A DNA stretch of 5,777 nucleotides from contig CALBJU010000245.1 in NCBI GenBank assembly GCA_937893205.1, positions 1 to 5,777 on the forward strand. Direction: 5' to 3'. The translations under genes were made by a program, and so were the position numbers. The DNA comes from an uncultured Bacteroidota bacterium (lineage in GTDB: Bacteria > Bacteroidota > Rhodothermia > Rhodothermales > UBA10348). The notes below the pieces were generated by a model. The model did not search any database and was not told the DNA's origin. It saw nothing but the letters and a program-made list of their open reading frames with translations. This document shows positions 1 through 5,676 of this stretch, one piece after another (the first letter of the stretch is position 1; each line of letters begins with the position of its first letter).

Positions 1-7
1 GTTTGGT

Positions 8-394
8 GTGGCGCGCAAAAATCAGTGCCTTTCCGTCGGGAGTTATGGCAGGGAAAGCCAGTTACAGCTGTACGTGCATCCGACCTTGGTTTCCATCGCC
101 AGAGATGAAGTTGTGGTTGTCACCGTATTCCTGGGTTCCAGAATGTCCGATGACATGATCGAGGAGGGTGCAAAGCACGAAATCTGGTACGCAGGGGGCA
201 GTGTCCCCGAAGACGTCGAAGGAGGGACCTTCGTTCGCCAGTACATGACGAAGGATGTTCTCGGACGCATGGTCACAGTTCACGACACGCAGTCATTCAA
301 TTTCCCGGTGTCCGAACTGGATGCGGAAATCAACCGATACCTCGACCGCTTGATCGAGTGGATGAGTTGCACGTCCACCAACACGTGTGAATGA
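8..394 (+). CDS. Hypothetical protein, possibly 5'-truncated by the window edge
   Basis: I do not recognise this 128-residue protein. It begins with GTG at position 8, but the same frame is still open to the left edge (codons TTT GGT), so the true start may lie outside the window. Codons favour G or C in the third position, as expected of a real gene, and nothing competes with it on the other strand. The sequence has no signal peptide or membrane segment. Alternating hydrophobic stretches around residues 20-45 (including EVVVVTVFLG) suggest beta strands, followed by a charged, probably helical C-terminal part (about residues 103-119, ELDAEINRYLDRLIEWM) and a short tail with two cysteines. It is convergent with the ZIP transporter gene, 93 bp away. 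I assign no function; this could be the C-terminal end of a longer protein. Confidence 0.6.
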   Translation: MARKNQCLSVGSYGRESQLQLYVHPTLVSIARDEVVVVTVFLGSRMSDDMIEEGAKHEIWYAGGSVPEDVEGGTFVRQYMTKDVLGRMVTVHDTQSFNFPVSELDAEINRYLDRLIEWMSCTSTNTCE

Positions 395-431
395 GCTTGC
401 TGGAGCGTCCGGTTTCGAGAACGCAGTGACT

Positions 432-461
432 GCTCATCTCCGATTTGGCTCGTGGATGAGC
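432..461. terminator. Possible stem-loop between convergent genes
   Basis: GCTCATC at 432-438 is perfectly complementary to GATGAGC at 455-461, giving a 7-bp stem with a 16-nt loop and one further possible G-U pair. It lies in the 93-bp gap between two convergent genes, where a bidirectional terminator is expected. A second palindrome, GAGCGCGCTC at 458-467, overlaps it. Neither strand has a T-run after the stem, so a standard intrinsic terminator is not shown; this is position-based inference. Confidence 0.25.
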
Positions 462-487
462 GCGCTCCTGTCAAGAGTTGAGTCGGT

Positions 488-1672
488 CTAAACCAGGAGC
501 GCCGTAACGTACATCACGCTTATTCCTGTGAGCATGCCGAGCATGTTTGTCCACGTCATCCAGTTCGCTTCTTCTTTGCCGGCACCCAGAAGGCGGCTTA
601 CTTCCACAATGACCTGAAGTATGGCACCAGCGCCGATCGCAAAGAATAAAACTGCAAGAAAAGGAGTGTAAGAGAAGCCCCCGATCCAGGTGCCAAAAAT
701 TGCGGGTCCGCCGGCAATCAGCGTAAGAAGGACGAGTCGGGCCAGGCCCGGCCGGTCAGACGCCATCGGAGCACCAATACCAATCCCCTCCGTCACGTTG
801 TGGAGTACGAAACCGATGATCAGGAAGCTTCCCAGTGCTGCTTCACCCGCAGCAATCGATGCTCCAACGGCCATACCCTCTCCCAGATTATGCAGCCCGA
901 TACCGATAGCAATAGCTGTTGCAATCCAGAGGCGTCCATGCGGTGTTGATCGATCACGAACGCCCTGCCGGCGACCCACAATCGTTAGAACCATGTAGCT
1001 GAGGAATCCAATGAGAAATACCAGCGGGAGTCCTTTGAAAACCCCAGGCACTCCTTCGGCGAGCTCAACGCCCTCGAGGACCGTATCGACCAGAAGGAAG
1101 ATGAGGAGACCGACCGTCAAAGAAAGGACAAAATCCAACGAGCTTTTTTTCAGGTCGTGAAGCAAAGGAAACCACATCAGTCCCAATCCCACAGGTACGA
1201 TTCCGACAAAGAATCCAACGAGGCCCAGAAGTAACCATCGTGTGGCGTCGAGCGGTGGTGTTGCAACAGCCACTTCAATGGTGTGATCGAACGTTGCACC
1301 CGAGCTGGTCAGTATTCGAAGTTCGTGAGCATCGCCTTCCACCCAGTGGTACGGAATGGTGATAATCGCCGTCCGGAGTCGGGAAAGTTCATTCGATGGT
1401 TCGATCGTGAACGACCAGTACGCCTCATCTACCAGCACCTGGGCGATGGTGACCGTCTCCGGTCCCGCGTTTACTACGTGCATGACTATTCCATCCTCGT
1501 TGAGGACCACCTTTGTCACAGCGAGGTCTTCTACTGGAGGCTGACCACCAGTTAGAAGCTCCATAGGGTTAAACTGATAGAACAGCGCGAGCACAGCCGC
1601 CAGTAAAACCAGTGGAAGGGCGAATTGAACGGACTTCATGAGACCGGAAGTAGGCTGCGAAGAATCACTCAT
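488..1672 (-). CDS. ZIP-family metal transporter with N-terminal extracytoplasmic domain
   Basis: This 394-residue inner-membrane protein is predicted to carry divalent metal ions (Zn, Fe, Mn or similar) into the cytoplasm. The ZIP signature is seen twice in adjacent helices: HNLGEG at residues 261-266 and HNVTEG at 291-296, which match the metal-binding TM4 and TM5 motifs of the family. Hydrophobic segments lie near 145-167, 180-200, 213-232, 249-271, 281-303, 310-330, 336-357 and 374-393, which is the usual eight. Ahead of them is an additional helix (about 15-32) and a roughly 110-residue beta-rich segment (about 35-143) ending in a strand-like stretch, TIEVAVATPP, probably an Ig-like domain outside the membrane. 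This makes it longer than typical bacterial ZIPs of about 250-300 residues. The His-rich TM3-TM4 loop seen in many ZIPs is absent. The gene follows the multicopper oxidase gene, is probably co-transcribed with it, and has no clear Shine-Dalgarno sequence. Substrate metal cannot be read from sequence. Confidence 0.9.
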   Translation of the reverse strand: MSDSSQPTSGLMKSVQFALPLVLLAAVLALFYQFNPMELLTGGQPPVEDLAVTKVVLNEDGIVMHVVNAGPETVTIAQVLVDEAYWSFTIEPSNELSRLRTAIITIPYHWVEGDAHELRILTSSGATFDHTIEVAVATPPLDATRWLLLGLVGFFVGIVPVGLGLMWFPLLHDLKKSSLDFVLSLTVGLLIFLLVDTVLEGVELAEGVPGVFKGLPLVFLIGFLSYMVLTIVGRRQGVRDRSTPHGRLWIATAIAIGIGLHNLGEGMAVGASIAAGEAALGSFLIIGFVLHNVTEGIGIGAPMASDRPGLARLVLLTLIAGGPAIFGTWIGGFSYTPFLAVLFFAIGAGAILQVIVEVSRLLGAGKEEANWMTWTNMLGMLTGISVMYVTALLV

Positions 1673-1732
1673 GATGATGGACTCGGACTGGAGATGGAGG
1701 TGATGGTGACGTGTGGGTGAGCAGGTCGGATA
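1673..1732 (-). other. In-frame open linker between oxidase and transporter genes
   Basis: The 60 bp between the oxidase stop (TGA at 1735-1733) and the transporter ATG (1672-1670) contain no stop codon in the shared reading frame. The 20 codons would read as a linker containing RHHHLHLQ. No ATG, GTG or TTG occurs in this frame within the linker, and I see no promoter, terminator or AGGAGG-type site. The spacing supports one transcript. Whether the TGA is ever read through is unknown; the simplest reading is two separate proteins. Confidence 0.6.
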
Positions 1733-2902
1733 TCAGGCCAGTTGCGGAAAGCCTCCGTCAACGTCGAAAAATCCCATCCATCCCAGTTCGGCAAATTCAC
1801 TCTGGTGTGCGTGAAACATGAATGAGCCCGGGTTGAAGCCTTCGTAAGAGAATTCCAGAATGCCTCGTTGTCCCTGGCACTGCATGATGGTATCGACTCT
1901 CTTCAGGGTAGGTTCGAACGTTGTACCGTGGTCGTAGTAGTCGTAAAAATTTCCGTGCAGATGAAACGAGTTCAGCGGATCGAATTCTGTCGCATTAATC
2001 AGGTAGAGCCGTTGCCTGACTGAACTCTCGATCGGAATTCCGGGATTCGAATAGGCGAATGCAACAGTGTTGGCAGCATAGACCTCATTATCCCCATCAA
2101 AGTTGGTGTCGAACCCGTTCATCACCATCACCATTTCGTTGATGGCCTGGCACTCAGGATATTCGTGGTTACGTCTTTTAGCCGCTTCACGTTCGGCGCC
2201 TTGATAGAGCTCGGGATCAGGATCGATGATGAACGCGCCGTACAGTCCCTTGTGGATGTGCCGTTTGAGCGGGACGGCGTGGCAATGATAGAAATGGCAC
2301 CCGAAGGGCGCTGCATCGAATTCGTAAACTGTGGCACCTCCCGTTTCGATCAAACCGGGACCGGCTCCGGGAACGCCGTCCATGGCCGCCTGATGAATTC
2401 CGTGGAAATGGATGGTGTGGGGGTGGCTTCCTGCGTTCACAAATCGAACGCGAATGCGGTCGCCTTCGACGCATCGGATCGTCGGTCCGGGGACTCGGCC
2501 ATTGTAGGTCCAGGCGGGGAAGAACACTCCAGGCGCAATTTCAATCTCGCGATCTTCGGCAACGAACTCGTATTCGCGAAGTCGTTGTCCACTGGGCAGT
2601 CGGCTGACCGTTCCGTAGTCGAAGTCGCTCAGGATATCCATTGGATCGAATCCGTTTCGCGCATGGTCTACCGTTCCCACCGTGTGCATTGCACCAGTTG
2701 GTGGCCCCTGGTGAGGCAGGTCGTCGGGGCCCGCTTCGGCTGCTTCGGCTGCGTTGACAAGGCGGCCAATCGGGCGAGCTGCGAGCGATGTTATTCCAGC
2801 AACGCCGGCGAGGCCCAGGGCTCCACCGGTTCGCAGCCACTCGCGCCTGGAAAGGCCGCGACGATTTTGATCTTCTTTCTTGTTCTTGGGAGAGCTGCTC
2901 AT
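1733..2902 (-). CDS. Tat-exported two-domain multicopper oxidase (laccase-like)
   Basis: This 389-residue protein is a copper oxidase that would couple one-electron oxidation of a substrate (metal ion or organic) to reduction of O2 outside the cytoplasm. A twin-arginine signal (SRREWLR, residues 18-24, then a hydrophobic stretch to about 42) shows export of the folded protein; cleavage is plausible near AEA at 55-57. Cupredoxin domain 1 has HTIHFHG (H162, H165, H167) and HCH (H206, C207, H208) followed by HIHKGLYG. Domain 2 has NSFHLHG (H314, H316) and HAH (H364, H366). Eight histidines thus fit an inter-domain trinuclear cluster, and the type-1 copper sits only in domain 1 (H162, C207, H215 or H217). 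Copper nitrite reductase is less likely: its catalytic Asp (HxxDFH) is His165 here, and HCA is HCH. The axial Met position appears to be Leu220. The gene heads an operon with the ZIP transporter. No Shine-Dalgarno site is evident; the start is supported by signal-peptide placement. Confidence 0.92.
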   Translation of the reverse strand: MSSSPKNKKEDQNRRGLSRREWLRTGGALGLAGVAGITSLAARPIGRLVNAAEAAEAGPDDLPHQGPPTGAMHTVGTVDHARNGFDPMDILSDFDYGTVSRLPSGQRLREYEFVAEDREIEIAPGVFFPAWTYNGRVPGPTIRCVEGDRIRVRFVNAGSHPHTIHFHGIHQAAMDGVPGAGPGLIETGGATVYEFDAAPFGCHFYHCHAVPLKRHIHKGLYGAFIIDPDPELYQGAEREAAKRRNHEYPECQAINEMVMVMNGFDTNFDGDNEVYAANTVAFAYSNPGIPIESSVRQRLYLINATEFDPLNSFHLHGNFYDYYDHGTTFEPTLKRVDTIMQCQGQRGILEFSYEGFNPGSFMFHAHQSEFAELGWMGFFDVDGGFPQLA

Positions 2903-2967
2903 GGCATCAGGGTCTTGCGGACGGTCGCTAACGGGGGAAATGGCATCAATGGAGACTCGAACGAGCC

Positions 2968-3002
2968 ATTCTTAATCTTGTTTTCACACAATCATTAAGA
3001 TT
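2968..3002. promoter_or_regulatory. AT-rich inverted repeat upstream of the multicopper oxidase gene
   Basis: ATTCTTAAT at 2968-2976 and ATTAAGATT at 2994-3002 are inverted copies matching at 8 of 9 positions, separated by 17 bp. The site lies 66-100 bp upstream of the oxidase start. It could be an operator for a dimeric regulator or a weak stem-loop in the leader RNA. The AATCATTA inside it resembles part of a Fur box, but the full box is absent. Confidence 0.35.
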
Positions 3003-3016
3003 TAGCCAAGACTAAA
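3001..3016. promoter_or_regulatory. Candidate DtxR/MntR-type metalloregulator operator
   Basis: TTTAGCCAAGACTAAA is a 16-bp palindrome with 6 of 8 half-site positions symmetric (TTTAG at one end, CTAAA at the other, and an inner C/G pair). The TTAG...CTAA outline is characteristic of operators of the DtxR/IdeR/MntR family, which repress metal-uptake genes when Fe or Mn is plentiful. It lies about 100 bp upstream of the oxidase-ZIP operon, a fitting place. The regulator gene is not in the window, so assignment is by resemblance and context only. Confidence 0.4.
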
Positions 3017-3039
3017 AATAATCAACACTCTTGCCTAAA
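3001..3039. repeat. 11-bp inverted repeat with 17-bp spacer
   Basis: TTTAGCCAAGA (3001-3011) and TCTTGCCTAAA (3029-3039) are inverted copies matching at 10 of 11 positions. The left arm is also half of the compact palindrome at 3001-3016, so this region has three related CTAAA half-sites. The 17-bp spacer is nearly all A, T and C. Such an arrangement fits cooperative binding of two regulator dimers, but could also pair as RNA. Confidence 0.4.
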
Positions 3040-3215
3040 GAAGTCGAAACGCGCTCGAGGGCGTTGATCGCAGGTCGGCTGGAGTAGGATCAGGACACCG
3101 AGGCGGGATGCGGTTCCTTGTCGCTGGCCTCGGCGTGGCACCAGGAGCGACGGCTTAATCCGCGTCCCGAAAAAGACGATACCAACATCAGTACACCTTA
3201 TCCGGGCTTGTTCTG

Positions 3216-3947
3216 ATGAGATACCTCCTTATAGCATCTTTTTTGGCTTCCGCTGGAGCGGGCCAGTACGCGTACGTGCAATATGCACCGCTCACACCCG
3301 AGCAGCGCATCGAGAAGGCGCAACAATTGCCCGTCGTAAAGCAGTTCGTCCAGCACCGGGAAACACGAATGGTGAATGAGGCTTTTGATCTTGATCCCGA
3401 CGGCATCAAAACCCATTTTGCGGATGGCGAGCGCCAGTCGTGGAACAGCGCTGAAGACCTGTTGGCCGAAGCGCGATCGGGTGGATGGATGGCGCTGGCC
3501 ATGGTCGAACGCATCAAACATGCGAAAGACTTGCTGGCAGAGATCATTGAAAAGCGGGATGCGGCTGAGAACGGCGAAGCCAGTGCCGTGCTGGAGTACT
3601 TCAAAGTCAGTCAGGCGATGGGAGACCTCATCGAAATCAACCGGGCGACCACGATGATGGCCCACCACCCCGATGTGCTCGAGCGCTATAATATGGGCAT
3701 ATTGACTGGCGATAATCTGGATTGGTCAAAACTCAAGGACATCGACCTGAATTTCGACGCATTGTTCGCAGGGACGAACACAGGTCTTCCCCATGTATCG
3801 AATGACAGGGTTTCGGCCATTGTTGGCGGAAGCAATCCCATATTTCAGATGCTGACCCGGGATGGATCAACTGGCGAACTAGACGTGGCGTCGATGATTA
3901 AGGAGTTAAATCTGGAAGACCTGCTTAAAGACTTGGAAAACCAGTAA
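3216..3947 (+). CDS. Hypothetical exported or membrane-anchored protein, cysteine-free
   Basis: I do not recognise this 243-residue protein. The N-terminus, MRYLLIASFLASAGAGQ, is a short positively charged and hydrophobic segment, either a cleavable signal peptide (cleavage plausible around residues 15-17) or a membrane anchor. There is no lipobox, and the whole protein lacks cysteine. The body is acidic and looks mainly helical: residues 27-57, 78-87, 91-143 (long amphipathic helices such as AMVERIKHAKDLLAEIIEKRDAAENG) and a Leu/Asp/Glu-rich C-terminus at 222-243. A more loop-like part lies at 160-215. The ATG at 3216 places the hydrophobic segment at the very N-terminus; the nearest upstream in-frame stop is TAA at 3156-3158. 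No strong ribosome-binding site is visible. It is divergent from the multicopper oxidase operon and convergent with the dehydrogenase gene. A shared role with the metal genes is possible but rests only on position. Confidence 0.75.
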   Translation: MRYLLIASFLASAGAGQYAYVQYAPLTPEQRIEKAQQLPVVKQFVQHRETRMVNEAFDLDPDGIKTHFADGERQSWNSAEDLLAEARSGGWMALAMVERIKHAKDLLAEIIEKRDAAENGEASAVLEYFKVSQAMGDLIEINRATTMMAHHPDVLERYNMGILTGDNLDWSKLKDIDLNFDALFAGTNTGLPHVSNDRVSAIVGGSNPIFQMLTRDGSTGELDVASMIKELNLEDLLKDLENQ

Positions 3948-4020
3948 CTCGGCTCTTTTTCCACCCCTGTTCTCCCGACGAATTATGATTCATTGAGAGT
4001 CCTGTATCGGTCAAACGAAG

Positions 4021-5676
4021 TCAGCCACTGATGGGCGACTCAGACGGGTCTGATTCCATAAATGGATATTCGAAACTGAGCGCCGGATTAAAGGTCTCTT
4101 TGATCGTACGAGCCGAAACCCAGCGAATGAGGTTGAGATATGAACCCGCCTTGTCGTTTGTGCCAGATGCACGAGCTCCCCCGAATGGTTGGTGTCCGAC
4201 CACGGCGCCCGAGGGTTTATCGTTTATATAAAAATTACCTGCATTGTCGATAAGCCGCTTGGTGCCAGCCTGAATCACTTTGCGGTCACGCGCAAAAAGA
4301 GCACCAGTAAGAGCGTACTCGGATGTCTTATCCAGCACATCGAGCGTCTGTTCATATTGGTCGTCATCGTAGACAAAGATGGTTACGACGGGACCAAATA
4401 TCTCCTCGCACATGGCCCGATAGGAGGGATCGCTGACTACCATAACGGTTGGTTCAATATAAAAGCCGACCTCGTCCGAATATTCACCACCGAAGATGAT
4501 TTCCACGGCGGGATCAGACTTGGCATGATCGATATAACCCGTAATGCTTTCGAAAGCTTTTCGATCAATCACGGCATTAATAAAATTCGAAAAATCCTCA
4601 ACGGGTCCCATTGAAATCCGGGACAGTTGATCTCCAACGGTTTCCTGAATCTCACTCCAGAGCGATTTCGGTACATAAACTCTTGACGCTGCCGAACACT
4701 TTTGGCCTTGGTATTCGAAAGCACCACGGACTATAGCTGTACCCACGGCGACAGGATCAGCGGAGGGATGCGCCATAATAAAATCTTTCCCACCGGTTTC
4801 TCCGACGAGTCTCGGATAGGTTCGATAGTTTGAAAGATTTTTGGCGACTGTTGCCCACATATATTGAAACGTAGGTGTCGAACCCGTGAAATGCAGCCCC
4901 GTAAATTCGGGTGAGGAGAATACATGTTTGCCCATTTCTGAGCCGCGTCCGGGTATGAAATTGATAACCCCATCGGGCAAACCGGCTGCCTCTAGAAGTT
5001 TGTAGAGGTAGTAGGAGGAGAGACTGGACGTGGATGCCGGCTTCCAAAGAACCGTATTTCCCATGAGAGCAGGCGCGCTGGGAAGGTTTCCGGCGATTGA
5101 GGTGAAGTTGAATGGTGTGACTGCAAAAACAAAACCCTCTAGCGCTCGGTACTGAACCCGATTCCAGACTCCAGGCCCTGACAATGGCTGCTGCTGATAA
5201 ATCTGCTCCATATAGTGAACGTTGAAACGGAAGAAGTCTATGAGCTCACAAGCTGCATCAACTTCAGCCTGATAGGCATTTTTGCTCTGTCCGAGCATGG
5301 TTGCTGCATTGATCGTATCTCTCCACGGTCCAGCCAGCAAATCTGCGGCCTTCAGGAAGATCGCGGCCCGGTCAGACCAATCCATAAACATCCAGTCGTG
5401 TCGCGCCTGAAGGGCCGCCTTGATTGCGACATTAATTTCTTCCTCTCCACACTGGTGTGCCGTGGCGAGCTCCCGTGAATGCTCGTGCGGAGCAACTATT
5501 GAGAGAGTGTTTCCGGTTCTGATTTCTTTCCCACCAATGATAGCTGGAATGTCCAGGGTCTCGGTGCGCATCTCTGACAGCCGCTTGCGCAGCGACACAC
5601 GTTCCGGGGATCCCGGGGCGTATGATTTTACCGGTTCGTTTATCGGCTGGGGGGGAACGGAGGTCAAATTATTCAT
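4021..5676 (-). CDS. pruA: 1-pyrroline-5-carboxylate dehydrogenase (L-glutamate gamma-semialdehyde dehydrogenase)
   Basis: This 551-residue cytoplasmic enzyme carries out the second step of proline catabolism: NAD-dependent oxidation of glutamate gamma-semialdehyde (open form of pyrroline-5-carboxylate) to glutamate. It is a full-length ALDH of the ALDH4 type. Visible landmarks are PFNFTS with the catalytic-site Asn190, WKPA with the cofactor-binding Lys212, FTGS at 263-266, the general-base Glu293 in GETGGK, the nucleophile Cys327 in GQKCSA, and EEIFGP at 424-429. The C-terminal signature HQPFGGARASGTNDKAG (495-511) is typical of this subgroup, including the mitochondrial enzyme, rather than of the shorter generic ALDHs or the bifunctional PutA fusion. 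No proline dehydrogenase domain is attached and no such gene is in the window, so PutB would be encoded elsewhere. The gene is convergent with the 243-residue protein gene, 73 bp away, and appears monocistronic within the window. No Shine-Dalgarno site precedes the ATG. Nothing is missing. Confidence 0.96.
   Translation of the reverse strand: MNNLTSVPPQPINEPVKSYAPGSPERVSLRKRLSEMRTETLDIPAIIGGKEIRTGNTLSIVAPHEHSRELATAHQCGEEEINVAIKAALQARHDWMFMDWSDRAAIFLKAADLLAGPWRDTINAATMLGQSKNAYQAEVDAACELIDFFRFNVHYMEQIYQQQPLSGPGVWNRVQYRALEGFVFAVTPFNFTSIAGNLPSAPALMGNTVLWKPASTSSLSSYYLYKLLEAAGLPDGVINFIPGRGSEMGKHVFSSPEFTGLHFTGSTPTFQYMWATVAKNLSNYRTYPRLVGETGGKDFIMAHPSADPVAVGTAIVRGAFEYQGQKCSAASRVYVPKSLWSEIQETVGDQLSRISMGPVEDFSNFINAVIDRKAFESITGYIDHAKSDPAVEIIFGGEYSDEVGFYIEPTVMVVSDPSYRAMCEEIFGPVVTIFVYDDDQYEQTLDVLDKTSEYALTGALFARDRKVIQAGTKRLIDNAGNFYINDKPSGAVVGHQPFGGARASGTNDKAGSYLNLIRWVSARTIKETFNPALSFEYPFMESDPSESPISG

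Larger units (their letters stand above)
2903..3215. other. Divergent intergenic regulatory region (oxidase operon / 243-residue protein gene)
   Basis: This 313-bp gap separates two divergently transcribed genes and should contain both promoters. The part from about 2965 to 3040 is clearly AT-rich and holds several inverted repeats, listed separately. The part from about 3045 to 3170 is GC-rich. It contains CCGAGGC (3098-3104) complementary to GCCTCGG (3127-3133), and TCG...CTGG pairing possibilities with CCAG...CGA at 3121-3150. A 16-codon mini-ORF (3108-3158) lies here in frame with the downstream gene. I could not pick convincing -35/-10 pairs on either strand and see no tRNA or riboswitch. 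Confidence 0.6.

Noticed and set aside
690..998. A Pro/Ile/Ser-rich 102-codon frame opposite the ZIP core
   Set aside because: The low-complexity composition is what results from reading hydrophobic transmembrane codons in antisense.
1733..2902. Annotation as copper nitrite reductase (nirK)
   Set aside because: The NirK catalytic Asp (HxxDFH) is His here, and HCH replaces HCA, which fits a trinuclear-cluster oxidase instead.
2943..2971. A possible tRNA 3' end on the minus strand (GTTCGAGTC followed by a terminal CCA)
   Set aside because: The five bases flanking the apparent T-loop do not pair to form a T-stem, and no acceptor or anticodon arm is found upstream.
2165..2998. A 277-codon open frame on the plus strand opposite the multicopper oxidase
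   Set aside because: It is antisense to a gene with clear copper-ligand motifs and a Tat signal, and its translation has no recognisable domain; it is a shadow frame.
2990..3002. Fur box
   Set aside because: Only the AATCATTA portion resembles the consensus; the remaining repeats of the Fur box are missing.
3948..4020. Intrinsic terminator in the convergent gap (TTTTT at 3956-3960; GATTC/GAGTC at 3988-4002)
   Set aside because: The T-run has no stem before it, and the 5-bp stem includes a G-U pair and lacks a T-run on either strand.
4189..4614. A 141-codon open frame on the plus strand opposite the dehydrogenase
   Set aside because: It lies wholly within the highly conserved dehydrogenase gene and shows no protein features of its own.
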